Position numbers and translations under genes: made by a program. The notes beneath the pieces were generated by a model, which saw only the letters and a program-made list of their open reading frames with translations, ran no database searches and was not told the DNA's origin. A DNA stretch of 63,986 bases from Betaproteobacteria bacterium. Lineage in GTDB: Bacteria; Pseudomonadota; Gammaproteobacteria; Burkholderiales; Burkholderiaceae_D. This document shows positions 54,756 to 63,986 of the stretch, one piece after another. Location of the stretch: positions 1 to 63,986 of the forward strand of contig JABDED010000006.1 in assembly GCA_013287275.1 (NCBI GenBank). The letters are read 5' to 3'. Each line of letters begins with the position of its first letter. Position 1 is the first letter of the stretch.

Positions 54756-55013
54756 TCAGATAGGCGTGGCCGGTTCGGTATTGTCTGGCGCGGTAACCGT
54801 GACGTTATCGATAGCTTGCGGCTCGGTAGTCTCGGCGCTGCCGCCTATCAGGCTGGCGACCACGCTGAAGAACGCATCCACCATGCTGACCGGCGGGGTC
54901 ACCGGCGGCGGTGGCGTGGTAGAGCTGCCGTAGCTGCTGCCGCCGCCGCAACCGGCCAGGGCCATGGCCAGCGCTAGCGATGCAAGCGCGGCTGAAGTTT
55001 GAGGTAGTTTCAT
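54756..55013 (-). CDS. Small proline-rich lipoprotein
   Basis: 85 residues. Lipobox ALAGCGGG, then a Ser/Gly/Pro linker, a short hydrophobic helix (VDAFFSVVASLIGG) and an acidic tail ending in NVTVTAPDNTEPATPI. GGGAG precedes the ATG. It begins 13 bases after the DUF4331 gene. Unknown function; the hydrophobic helix is odd for such a short lipoprotein. Confidence 0.75.
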   Translation of the reverse strand: MKLPQTSAALASLALAMALAGCGGGSSYGSSTTPPPPVTPPVSMVDAFFSVVASLIGGSAETTEPQAIDNVTVTAPDNTEPATPI

Positions 55014-55026
55014 TTTGTTCTCCCGT

Positions 55027-56526
55027 TTAGTGCTTCAGCGAACCGGCCAAAGGCGTTTTCAGGTAGGGGAAGGCAGTGTCGAAGAAACTCGCATCCAGAT
55101 AGGCGCCGTCGGTGAAGTCTATGCTGCCGGAAGGTGCGTCGGCCGGCGCGCAGCCTATGCTGAGCATGCACAGGCGGCCCATCACCACGCGCAAGGCAAT
55201 ATCCACCACGTCATCGCCGGGCCGGCGGCCGTTCGGGAAGCCGGCATTGTCGCCGCCTATCACGCCCAGCCGGTTTTGCGTGGCCGAGACGGCGACCGAG
55301 GTATTCAGCCGCAGCATTTCAGACGGCACCACGTTGGCAGGCTGGTTGACGCCCTTGACGCCGGTCAGGAAGGCCGCCACCAGGTCGTTGCGCGGGAAGT
55401 TGGTCGGCGCCTTGACGCCGGCACTGCCAAACAATAGCTGCACCAGCGCCGGCAAGGTCGGATTGGTGACATAGGTCAGGAATTGGGCGTCGCTGCTGGG
55501 TTTGCTGTGGTTGAACTGGTCCTTGTCCTTCAACCCTATCACCAACTCATTCACCAATGGCATGCCGAGCCGCGATACCTGGGTCCAGGCGCCGCCTTCC
55601 TTGGATGCGGCGCCGGTATTCGGGGTAGGATTGATCAGGCGCCCCTGCCGGACGCTGGCGGTAGTCCAGCCGCCGATCACGGTTTCGCTGCCATTGGTCA
55701 GGCAGGCGGTGGGTACTTCCAGTTCTATCGCGGTGACATTCTTGTTGGCGAGGTCGTCATGCCCGGCCTTTTCCGCATTCGGATCGAAGGCGGTGGCCGG
55801 CGCCTGGATATTGATGAGGTCGAAGGTTTCGCCCAGGTTGACGACGAAAGGATCCTTGCGCTGGCCGACAAATACCTTGCCCGGCGTGCCGCAGCCGGGA
55901 ATATTGATGCCGTACACATGCTTGGCCGCATAGCCGGGGTAGTCGGGGATGGATTTGTTGCCTATGTTATCCACAGGCTTGTCGAAAGTAGTACCGCCGC
56001 CGCTGGCATTGGTGACCGCGCTGCGGGTGCCCGTGCGGCGGTCGCCCTTGACCAGCGTGATGCTGTAGGTTTCGCGCACGTTCAGGCCGGCCGGGTTGAC
56101 ACTGTCTATCGCACCGCCGTTGATCACCAGCGGGATGGAAACCTGCTTGCCGCCTACGCTGAGCTGGGTATCCTTGTTCTGGTTGCTGAAGCGGAACTGG
56201 AAGGTCAGGTCTTCCTTGCCGTCGCCGTTGTTGTCGATATGGATTTCATACAGCGCATCCGGGTCCATCTCATAATAGTTCGGGCCGTCGCCGGGATTCT
56301 GCAGCGGGATATAGTCGGCGATGATGGTGGTATAGGCGGACCGCCCCGTTTCATAGCTGCGGAACATATAGAAATCGGTGCCGTCGACCTTGGGCTGGCG
56401 CGTCAGGAACGGCGCTTCGCGGTGGCTGGATGCCTGTGCCGGCGGCGCCGTCAGTATGCTGGTCGCACTGGTCGTGATGGCAGCGAGCAATATTCTCTTG
56501 AGTAGTGCAGTTGCGAAAGGTCTCAT
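55027..56526 (-). CDS. DUF4331-family exported protein
   Basis: 499 residues; the ATG at 56,526 has GAGGAG six bases upstream. A signal peptide ends near APPAQA, directly followed by SSHREAP, the DUF4331 hallmark, then GTDFYMFRSYE and YPGYAAKHVYGI. It contains a DNNGDGKEDL calcium-loop-like motif near 120. It heads a unit with a lipoprotein, a TPR protein and a HupE/UreJ-like membrane protein, suggesting an envelope complex. Function is not known. Confidence 0.9.
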   Translation of the reverse strand: MRPFATALLKRILLAAITTSATSILTAPPAQASSHREAPFLTRQPKVDGTDFYMFRSYETGRSAYTTIIADYIPLQNPGDGPNYYEMDPDALYEIHIDNNGDGKEDLTFQFRFSNQNKDTQLSVGGKQVSIPLVINGGAIDSVNPAGLNVRETYSITLVKGDRRTGTRSAVTNASGGGTTFDKPVDNIGNKSIPDYPGYAAKHVYGINIPGCGTPGKVFVGQRKDPFVVNLGETFDLINIQAPATAFDPNAEKAGHDDLANKNVTAIELEVPTACLTNGSETVIGGWTTASVRQGRLINPTPNTGAASKEGGAWTQVSRLGMPLVNELVIGLKDKDQFNHSKPSSDAQFLTYVTNPTLPALVQLLFGSAGVKAPTNFPRNDLVAAFLTGVKGVNQPANVVPSEMLRLNTSVAVSATQNRLGVIGGDNAGFPNGRRPGDDVVDIALRVVMGRLCMLSIGCAPADAPSGSIDFTDGAYLDASFFDTAFPYLKTPLAGSLKH

Positions 56527-56664
56527 GGTCAACTCCTCGGGGTAGGAAAGCGGATACAGATTTTTTATAGTTCGGTCTGCATACGGTTTACGCGGGGAGC
56601 GGTGGATCGGATTCAGCTTTGCAGAAATTTGTTGATTTTTTTAAGATGCTCCTGCCTGAATGAG

Positions 56665-56689
56665 ACAGGGCGCCTTGACGACGCCCTGT
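56665..56689. terminator. Terminator-like hairpin between DUF4331 and DUF2855 genes
   Basis: Stem ACAGGGCG / CGCCCTGT with a 9-base loop, followed by TTTTTT on the plus strand. As both flanking genes are on the minus strand it would stop minus-strand transcripts of the DUF2855 gene only weakly, but would block plus-strand readthrough. Confidence 0.6.
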
Positions 56690-56704
56690 TTTTTACCTGC
56701 ATTC

Positions 56705-57808
56705 TTAATCGAGGCGTATCACGCACCCTTGTTGCGGATTAACTTTGCCGTCATGCAAATTCCTGATCAGGGTTTGCGCCGCAGCGAAGCCCTGTTCTTC
56801 CACCACTTTCATCCACAGGTGCTGCGGATCGCTGATGTGCTGTATGAAACTCGATTGCGACGCATTGAAGCGTTGGTTCACGACATCCGGCCCCCAGTCG
56901 GCATTGCGTTTGCGGATTTGTACGGGGGCAAAATAGAACGCGGGCTTGGGGCCGGGCAGCTCCGCTTCGCTAGGCACGTCGGTGTTTTGCGCGGAACCGG
57001 CGAAGCAATCGTAGACCAGCGCTTCGCCGTAATGGTGGTGGATGCGCGCGCGCAACGCGACATCGCCGGAAAAATCGACGTACATGGTCGGTTGGTCGGC
57101 CGGCTGCCCGGCCAGTTCTTCATAGCTGACGGTTTTCTGGTAGCAGCCCAAACCTTCGACGAAGCCGCGATTGCGTTCCGATGTCAGCGCCACCAGCTCC
57201 ACTTGCGGATAGTCGCGCAGGCAGAAAGCGGTGCCGTAGGCGGTCTTGCTGGAAGCGCTGGAAACCACCAGCCTGCGCGCGCCGAAGAAGGCATTGTCTT
57301 GCAGGAAATCGGCCAGCATGAAGGATGTGATGAATAGCGGCCGCACCAGCATCTGGTAATTTTCCAGTTTTTCCGTATAGACCGGATCGGCGCTGCAACG
57401 GGTGTACTGGTTATATGCGGATACCAGCACGCGCCGGTGTTCGGAGCCGTCATAAAAACCGCGTTTGGTGACCCTTTCCGCTACCATGCGGATATGGCTG
57501 GCAATCGGGAAATAACCGTAGAAGCGTTCGCCGACTGCGACACCGTCGGCTGCTGACGCGACCACGTCGGCAAAGCCCCACACCGGCATATGGCCCCAGC
57601 CCTGTATGCCGGTGGGGAAAAATTGCCAGTACTGCATGGAATCGCCAAAGGCTGCGTACGTGATATTGTTGGTGGTGATCGCGCAGCGCCGGATTTTCAA
57701 CAGCACCTCGCCCTCGGCCAGCGCGGCATTCTGTTCGGTGCGCGTGATGCGGCTTTGCTCCAGCGCGCTCTTGTCGGTCAGCAGCTGGGTCAGTGTATAG
57801 CTGTTCAT
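56705..57808 (-). CDS. DUF2855-family protein (MDR-like fold)
   Basis: 367 residues. The RRCAITTNNITYAAFGD start and WGHMPVWGFADVV segment are characteristic of DUF2855, which resembles medium-chain reductases but lacks the normal GxGxxG motif. Strong GAGGAG site before the ATG. It is divergent from a TetR gene that probably controls it. Possibly a ketone or enoyl reductase relative; no activity is known to me. Confidence 0.88.
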   Translation of the reverse strand: MNSYTLTQLLTDKSALEQSRITRTEQNAALAEGEVLLKIRRCAITTNNITYAAFGDSMQYWQFFPTGIQGWGHMPVWGFADVVASAADGVAVGERFYGYFPIASHIRMVAERVTKRGFYDGSEHRRVLVSAYNQYTRCSADPVYTEKLENYQMLVRPLFITSFMLADFLQDNAFFGARRLVVSSASSKTAYGTAFCLRDYPQVELVALTSERNRGFVEGLGCYQKTVSYEELAGQPADQPTMYVDFSGDVALRARIHHHYGEALVYDCFAGSAQNTDVPSEAELPGPKPAFYFAPVQIRKRNADWGPDVVNQRFNASQSSFIQHISDPQHLWMKVVEEQGFAAAQTLIRNLHDGKVNPQQGCVIRLD

Positions 57809-57969
57809 GGTGTCTCCTCGGTCTTGATGAAATGGCTGGTTGCTGGATAATGCGGGTGGCGTGCAAGCTGTGTAAGCAGCGCAGGCGAACCCTCACTGTA
57901 AGCCTGTCGCGGCGCGCCGTGGTTCGGAATCGGCCGAAGGCCGTGGGCGGGGAAATACCGGAGGAAGAA

Positions 57970-58611
57970 GTGGCAAAAACGACCGTAACAACGCCTAGCA
58001 AGCCCTTGAAGCGGCCTTCGCAGGCCAGGGCCAGGTTTACGATGCAGGCGATCTATGATGCCTTTGTTCGGATTTGGCAAACCCAGGGATGGGCCGGGGT
58101 GACTACGCGCGCGTTGGCGCTGGAGACCGGGATTGCGGTAGGCACGTTGTACGATTATTTCCCGAACAAGCAAGCGGTGCTGTCAGGCTATGTACGGCAT
58201 TGCGTGGAGCAATTGCTGGATTGCCTGCAGCAACAGGTGATCGAAGCGCCAGGGCTGGACTGGCGGCAAAGGGTGCAGCGGCTGGTGGCATTGACCTGCG
58301 GCGCGCAGCAGGCCGGCCTGGCCTATTTCGACCACGACATGCTGATGCTGGAAAACCAGATCGCCGAAACCAAGCACCATAGCCGCGTGTACCAGGAGCT
58401 GCTGCAGAAATGGCAGGCGGCGTTTTCTGCCTGTACCGATATGCCACGGCATCCTGCGGACGCAACCGTGCAGGCGCTGCTGCTGGCTGCCTGGGGCGGG
58501 CGGCGCTATGTGCTGCTGGTGCAGCCGGAAGGGATGGGGTTGCAGCAGTGGTCGGCCGAGATGGCGCGCCTGTGGTGCGGCATGTTGGAGCAGGCCCCCG
58601 GCAATCCCTGA
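57970..58611 (+). CDS. TetR/AcrR-family transcriptional regulator
   Basis: 213 residues from a GTG that has GGAGG five bases upstream; frames reaching further upstream lack a ribosome binding site. The DNA-binding helix-turn-helix reads VTTRALALETGIAVGTLYDY with FPNKQAVL after it. The C-terminal ligand domain (about 75-210) is not assignable. It is divergently oriented to the DUF2855 gene across a 161-base intergenic region. Confidence 0.88.
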   Translation: MAKTTVTTPSKPLKRPSQARARFTMQAIYDAFVRIWQTQGWAGVTTRALALETGIAVGTLYDYFPNKQAVLSGYVRHCVEQLLDCLQQQVIEAPGLDWRQRVQRLVALTCGAQQAGLAYFDHDMLMLENQIAETKHHSRVYQELLQKWQAAFSACTDMPRHPADATVQALLLAAWGGRRYVLLVQPEGMGLQQWSAEMARLWCGMLEQAPGNP

Positions 58612-58636
58612 GCGGGATTTACCGGGGATTGCGAAC

Positions 58637-60310
58637 TCAGGATTTTTCCAGCTTCAGCGTGCGTATCAGTTTGCCGGCATTGGCAATGATGGAAGCCGCC
58701 GGTTTCGCGATTATGCCGGCGGGCGGCTCGTCGTAGCTTGGCGCTGCCGGCGCCGGTACATAGCTGTGATCCAGCTTGAATGCAGACACGGTCTGCGCCA
58801 GGTTGGCCGCCTGTTCTTCCATGCTTTCCGCCGCTGCGGCGGCCTGCTCCACCAGCGCCGCGTTTTGCTGCGTCATCTCATCCATCTGCGTGATCGCGCG
58901 GTTGACTTCTTCTATGCCTGAGCTTTGCTCCTGGCCGGCCGCGGTGATCTCGGCCATGATTTCCGCCACCCGTTTTACCGAGCTGACGATATCGTCCATG
59001 GTCTTGCCCGCCGCGTCGACCAGCTTGCCGCCGGAATTGACGGTCTCCACCGAATCATTGATCAGCGTCTTGATTTCTTTCGCCGCACCGGCACTGCGCT
59101 GCGCCAGGTTGCGCACCTCGGAGGCCACCACCGCAAAGCCGCGCCCCTGCTCGCCGGCCCGTGCCGCTTCCACCGCCGCATTCAGCGCCAGGATATTGGT
59201 CTGGAAGGCAATGCTGTCGATGACGCCGATGATGTCGACGATCTTGCGCGAGCTTTCCCTGATCGAGCTCATGGTTTCCACTACCTGCCCTACTTCCTTG
59301 CCGCCCTTTACTGCATGGTTGCTGGCCGCCACCACCAGTTGGTTGGCCTGCCTGGCGTTGTCGGCATTGTGCTTGACGGTAGCGGTAATTTCTTCCATCG
59401 AGCTGGCGGTTTCTTCCAGAGCGCCGGCCTGGGTTTCAGTGCGCGACGACAGGTCGGCATTGCCGACCGAGATCTCGCCGGACGCGGTAGCGATCGCATC
59501 CGTGCCCAGCCGCACTTCGCTGACGATGCGATGCAGGCTGTCATTCATGTCTTTCAGCGCATTCAGCAATTCGCTGATTTCATCGCGGCCGGTAATCGCT
59601 TCACGGAAGGCCAGCTCGCCGGACGCCACCCGCTTGGCGATCGTCAACGCATCGCGCAAGGGGCTGGTGATGCTGCGCGTCAGGAAGATGGAGAACGCCA
59701 CGCCTATGACCAGCGCCACGGCGCCGATTGCGAACAACGAAAAGGTCAGCTGCTTGCCGGCGGCTTCGGTGCGGCCGGCCAGTTCCTGCGATGCATCATT
59801 CTGCAAGGCGACCAGCTTGTTCAGTTCTACCAGGGTTTTTTGATATAGCGGTTCTATCTGCGTGGAGATGACTTTTACCGCTTCGTCATTATTGAACGCG
59901 GTAATCAGACGCAGGGTTTCCTTGAAAGGCGCATCGATTTGCGCTTCCAGCGCGCTAATGTCGGTAACGACTTTCTTTTCCGCATCGCTAAGCCCGCCGG
60001 CCAGCAACTTGTCACGCGCACCCTGGAAGATATGGCGCTGCGCCTTGGCGATGGCCTGCTGCTTGTTCATTTCGCTGATTTCATTTTGCAGGCCGATATT
60101 GCGTATCGCGATGCCGCCTTCCAGCAAGCTGCTCTTCATCGCCGCCGCTTGCGCGCTCTTGGCGTTGGCCTTCTCCAGCCCGGCGATCATCTGCCGACGG
60201 TTATTGGAACTGAAGACGCTGTCGGCAGCCAGGACGATGATCAGCATGGCCAGTATCACGCCAAAGCCGATTGCCAGCCTGACCCCTATACGCAGATTGC
60301 GCAGATCCAT
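58637..60310 (-). CDS. Methyl-accepting chemotaxis protein
   Basis: 557 residues; the ATG has AGGGGAG upstream. A first membrane segment (about 12-32), a four-helix-bundle type periplasmic sensor domain, a second segment (about 190-210), HAMP, and a signalling domain with the hairpin-tip IDSIAFQTNILALNAAVEAA. The C-terminus has no CheR-binding pentapeptide. The ligand cannot be predicted. Confidence 0.93.
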   Translation of the reverse strand: MDLRNLRIGVRLAIGFGVILAMLIIVLAADSVFSSNNRRQMIAGLEKANAKSAQAAAMKSSLLEGGIAIRNIGLQNEISEMNKQQAIAKAQRHIFQGARDKLLAGGLSDAEKKVVTDISALEAQIDAPFKETLRLITAFNNDEAVKVISTQIEPLYQKTLVELNKLVALQNDASQELAGRTEAAGKQLTFSLFAIGAVALVIGVAFSIFLTRSITSPLRDALTIAKRVASGELAFREAITGRDEISELLNALKDMNDSLHRIVSEVRLGTDAIATASGEISVGNADLSSRTETQAGALEETASSMEEITATVKHNADNARQANQLVVAASNHAVKGGKEVGQVVETMSSIRESSRKIVDIIGVIDSIAFQTNILALNAAVEAARAGEQGRGFAVVASEVRNLAQRSAGAAKEIKTLINDSVETVNSGGKLVDAAGKTMDDIVSSVKRVAEIMAEITAAGQEQSSGIEEVNRAITQMDEMTQQNAALVEQAAAAAESMEEQAANLAQTVSAFKLDHSYVPAPAAPSYDEPPAGIIAKPAASIIANAGKLIRTLKLEKS

Positions 60311-60594
60311 AGCGTTTCTCCCCTGTGGTGCGACGTAAATTAAGCTATATGATTTGCCGCGTGGAAATATTTGGCTAACACATACGATGCATACAAGCAA
60401 CTACCGTACCAGAGTCTTTGCAATACAAAGTATCGAAAGCCAATCAAATTTCGAAGAAACCACGGCTGTCTGTTTATTTCAACGGCGATTTTTTATATAG
60501 GAATTGCATGAATTCACGTTCTTGGTGCATCCATAGTAGAGCAAAATTGCCTGTGTGCATAATCCCTTTGTTGCTATTATTCATTGAATAACAT

Positions 60595-60823
60595 TAGTGT
60601 CCTGAGTTAAAAATTCGTCGAAGAAAAAAGATGAAATCATAGGCGGGAACCTTGCCTTGCAAGGCAAGGTCGTTACACAGGCGCGCAGCGGTGCTGCACG
60701 AAACCCCTGTTGCACCTGCGTTGCAAATACTCGCAAGGGGCCCACCCTTGCTCCGTGTTGCGCCTAGCCTGACACTGATTGCATCATTTTTCATTTTCAA
60801 CGAACTTCCAACTCAGGACACTA
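60595..60823. mobile_element. MITE-like element, 229 bp, with imperfect terminal inverted repeats
   Basis: The outer ends TAGTGTCCTGAGTT and AACTCAGGACACTA are perfect, and pairing continues with mismatches for about 44 bases. TA flanks both sides, consistent with a TA target duplication (element proper GTGTCC...GGACAC). Inside lies a perfect 20-bp palindrome, CCTTGCCTTGCAAGGCAAGG. No transposase. It occupies much of the 605-base gap after the chemoreceptor gene; the rest of that gap (60,311-60,594) is AT-rich with no gene. Confidence 0.8.
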
Positions 60824-60915
60824 GCATTGCGATACCCTGCGGTTTCCATTTTCCGGCGCCGCAGGAAGAGGTTTTCCCTGAGATGCCGGAGAAAAAAATT
60901 TGATTGCCACCCAAG

Positions 60916-61629
60916 ATGCCCGCATTCTTTTTTGTTGTCATTATCATTCTTAGTATCCTGTTGCTCAGTGTCTGGTCGCGCTGGCGCAGGGCCGCCCGCG
61001 CCGACTATATCCGCAGCTATATGTTTCCGCCGGGTTTGCTGGACAAGCTGGTCAAGCTCAGGCCGGAGTTGTCGTTAAAAGACAGGCAACTGGTGGCGCG
61101 CGCGCTGCGCCAGTATTTCCTGGTTTACCTGAAGAGCGGCTATCTGCATATCGCCATGCCTTCGCAGGTGGTGGATGATCTATGGCACGAATTTATTTTG
61201 TATACGAAGAACTACGAGCTGTTTTGCCGCAAGGCCTTCGGCCGCTTCATGCACCATACGCCGGCGGCGGTGCTCGGGCAGAGCCGCCGCAATAACGACG
61301 GACTGCGGCGCACCTGGTGGTATGCCTGCCTGGAAGAGAACATCAATCCGCGCCAGGCCACCCGCCTGCCGCTGTTGTTTGCCTTGGATGGGAAATGGAA
61401 TCTCGCCGACGGTTTCCGCTATGAACCGGATTGCAGCGTGCTGAGGACAAATAGCGACGGCACCGTCTATTGCGGCGGCGATTTTTCCGGCGGTATTGGC
61501 GACAGCAACGGCTACGACTTCAGCAGCGACAGCGGCAGCGGCTTCGACAGTTCAGGCGGCGGTTCGGACAGCAACTCCGGTGACAGCGGCTCCAGCTGCA
61601 GCGGTGGATGCAGCGGAGGCAGTGACTGA
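60916..61629 (+). CDS. Membrane-anchored glycine/serine-rich-tailed protein
   Basis: 237 residues. One N-terminal membrane segment (FFFVVIIILSILLLSVW), a soluble domain with the family-like motif VVDDLWHEFILYTKNYELFC and AFGRFMHHTPA, then a Gly/Ser/Asp-rich tail with three cysteines near the end (CSGGCSGG). Similar proteins are annotated as glycine-rich domain-containing; function unknown. The ATG at 60,916 is chosen over a TTG at 60,904. Confidence 0.8.
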   Translation: MPAFFFVVIIILSILLLSVWSRWRRAARADYIRSYMFPPGLLDKLVKLRPELSLKDRQLVARALRQYFLVYLKSGYLHIAMPSQVVDDLWHEFILYTKNYELFCRKAFGRFMHHTPAAVLGQSRRNNDGLRRTWWYACLEENINPRQATRLPLLFALDGKWNLADGFRYEPDCSVLRTNSDGTVYCGGDFSGGIGDSNGYDFSSDSGSGFDSSGGGSDSNSGDSGSSCSGGCSGGSD

Positions 61630-61631
61630 GT

Positions 61632-62021
61632 TCAGCCGCTTATCCACTGCGGCGCCGGGTCATAGTAAAAGCGCTCCCTGACGATCTTGTCGCCTGACCA
61701 GGTCTGGTAAGCCAGTTCGTCCAGCCGGAAACGGCGCCCATCGTGGGTAGTGAAATCGAATATCCAGTGGATCACGACCCGGTCGCCATCGATGAAAAAC
61801 GCATCGACCGGCTGCGTATGGATAGCCTTGAATTTGCCCAGCACCTGCTGCTCATGTTCCAGCAAATGCGGCAAGCCGGCCCTGGGTGGCTGGTTGTTTT
61901 CCTGCATCGTCGCTTCGTCGGCATAAAATTCCTGCATTGCCTGTACGGTCTGCTCGTTTTCCACCAGCTGTATCAGGCGTTCTACACTTTCCCTGTTCGG
62001 CATATCTTGCTCCATGGTCAT
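61632..62021 (-). CDS. NTF2-fold SnoaL-like protein
   Basis: 129 residues. FYADEATMQENNQPPRAGL and IHWIFDFTTHDGRRFRLDEL are typical of SnoaL-like NTF2-fold proteins. It ends two bases from the convergent glycine-rich gene. A second ATG two codons in is also possible. No activity can be named. Confidence 0.85.
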   Translation of the reverse strand: MTMEQDMPNRESVERLIQLVENEQTVQAMQEFYADEATMQENNQPPRAGLPHLLEHEQQVLGKFKAIHTQPVDAFFIDGDRVVIHWIFDFTTHDGRRFRLDELAYQTWSGDKIVRERFYYDPAPQWISG

Positions 62022-62055
62022 CGCAAGCGGCCCGGGATGGGCGCCTGCTGAAATT

Positions 62056-62216
62056 AGTGAACTGCAACAGTGAAATCAGAAGTGCCTGTCACGTGCTCGC
62101 CGCGCATGACCGTGTTACGAATAGCTTGAGATAGGTAGCTATCTCAAGCTATTCGCGCCTTGTCCTGCACGCCGGGCCCGCGCCTTTCACTCCCGATTTC
62201 ACTGTTACAGTCCACC
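62056..62216. mobile_element. Palindromic MITE-like element, copy 2 (161 bp)
   Basis: Nearly identical to 50,925-51,085 outside the centre. Its central hairpin has arms GAATAGCTTGAGATAG and CTATCTCAAGCTATTC around a four-base loop: the stem is perfect, yet its outer half differs from copy 1 on both arms, so pairing is kept by matching changes. It lies 34 bases upstream of the start of the SnoaL-like gene, between it and the ABC operon. Confidence 0.82.
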
Positions 62217-62316
62217 TAGCATAGAAGCAAAGCGCGGGGCTGTCGCGCAGGATGGGACGATGCACAGCATAATCGGACAACGAATTGTCCGATTTTGCCG
62301 GATCGCGAGATATTGC

Positions 62317-63429
<1,113 letters not shown>

Positions 63430-63438
63430 TCTTATTCC

Positions 63439-63986
63439 TTAACCTTTGACTGCGCCTGCGGTCAAGCCACGCACGAAATAGCGGCCGGCGACCAGATAAA
63501 CCACGAGGGTCGGTATTGCCGCGATAATGGCGGCTGCCATGTCGACGTTGTATTCCTTCACGCCTGTCGTTGTATTGACCAGGTTGTTCAGTCCCACCGT
63601 AACCGGCTGCGCCTGGCCGCTGGCGAACACGATGCCGAACAGGAAGTCGTTCCAGATCTGCGTGAATTGCCAGATGATGCACACCACAAAGATAGGGCCG
63701 GAAATCGGCAGCACGATCTTGCGGAAGATCAGGAAGAATCCGGCGCCGTCGATGCGGGCGGCCTTGATCAGTTCTTCCGGCACGCCGATATAGTAGTTGC
63801 GGAAGAACAGCGTGGTAAACGCGGTACCGTAGACCACGTGCACGAACACCAGGCCGAAGGTGGTATTGGCCAGGCCGAAATCACCCAGCAGCCGCGCCAT
63901 CGGCAAGATCACCACCTGGAAGGGGATGAAGCAGCCGACTAGCAGGGCGGTGAACAATATTTCCGAACCACGGAAACGCCAGTGGG
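63439..63986 (-). CDS. Carbohydrate ABC permease, C-terminal part (MalG/UgpE-like)
   Basis: The gene runs out of the window at 63,986, so only the last 181 or so residues are present. The frame contains WRFRGSEILFTALLVGCFIP, then the EAA loop EELIKAARIDGAGFFLIFRK and membrane segments of a CUT1 permease. The end (FVRGLTAGAVKG) is the usual C-terminus of this family. Confidence 0.92.
   Translation of the reverse strand, partial: HWRFRGSEILFTALLVGCFIPFQVVILPMARLLGDFGLANTTFGLVFVHVVYGTAFTTLFFRNYYIGVPEELIKAARIDGAGFFLIFRKIVLPISGPIFVVCIIWQFTQIWNDFLFGIVFASGQAQPVTVGLNNLVNTTTGVKEYNVDMAAAIIAAIPTLVVYLVAGRYFVRGLTAGAVKG

Noticed and set aside
55483-56505. Plus-strand frame of 340 codons opposite the DUF4331 gene
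   Set aside because: Antisense shadow; the minus-strand frame has a signal peptide, ribosome binding site and family motifs.

Overview
The window looks like a chromosomal segment of a betaproteobacterium of the Burkholderiales, most probably Oxalobacteraceae (Collimonas/Janthinobacterium-like). This rests on the protein families present: a DUF3717 protein, Bug/TctC receptors with TctDE, a Burkholderiales-type trimeric porin and a secreted GH18 chitinase. The genus is an inference from gene content, not a search result. No rRNA, tRNA or CRISPR array was seen.

Positions 1-14,460 form an accessory catabolic island. Almost all of it lies on the minus strand. It encodes a cytochrome P450 with two different small ferredoxins and a ferredoxin reductase, an aldehyde dehydrogenase, a Rieske ring-hydroxylating or O-demethylating oxygenase with its flavin/2Fe-2S reductase, a fumarylacetoacetate hydrolase-family enzyme, a Crp/Fnr regulator and a porin, plus a plus-strand short-chain dehydrogenase. 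Three direct copies of a decayed repeat (about 230, 9540 and 13,063) punctuate the island. Remnants of broken genes lie in it: an MDR-type quinone oxidoreductase at 11.2-11.5 kb, a Bug-type receptor N-terminus at 14.26 kb, and possibly another at 195. This is the picture of a mobile, rearranged catabolic cassette; its substrate cannot be read from sequence alone.

Positions 14,469-34,731 are ordinary housekeeping and accessory genes: an M28 peptidase, a short asparaginase-like protein, a GNAT enzyme, a DyP peroxidase, a MASE1-PAS-GGDEF-EAL protein, an Fe(III)-type ABC importer (receptor, two-domain permease, ATPase), a Bug receptor divergent from a TctD/TctE two-component system, two related solute-binding-like periplasmic proteins, a CsoR/FrmR-family repressor and a B12-binding radical SAM protein. 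Positions 34,732-50,280 hold two paralogous small lipoproteins with a shared upstream block, a small gene split by a MITE, a VOC protein, an AT-rich exported protein, two HDOD proteins, a PilC/GspF-like protein, a gamma-carbonic anhydrase-like protein, a DadA-like oxidase, a SprA-like protein, a chitinase, SlyX and a sensor kinase. Positions 50,285-63,986 hold an acyltransferase, a phosphoesterase, a four-gene operon (DUF4331, small lipoprotein, TPR protein, HupE/UreJ-like), a DUF2855 gene divergent from a TetR regulator, a chemoreceptor, a glycine-rich membrane protein and the start of a sugar ABC importer.

The most striking structures are non-coding. Small inverted-repeat elements of four kinds lie at 35,846-36,138, 36,895-37,139, 50,925-51,085 with a second copy at 62,056-62,216, and 60,595-60,823. 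The first has a TA target duplication, and removing it restores an intact 74-codon gene. The two copies of the third keep a perfect central hairpin although the stem sequence differs, and their ends carry an ACTGT-N-ACAGT motif that also occurs, in slightly changed form, as a palindrome upstream of the oxidase gene at 41.1 kb.
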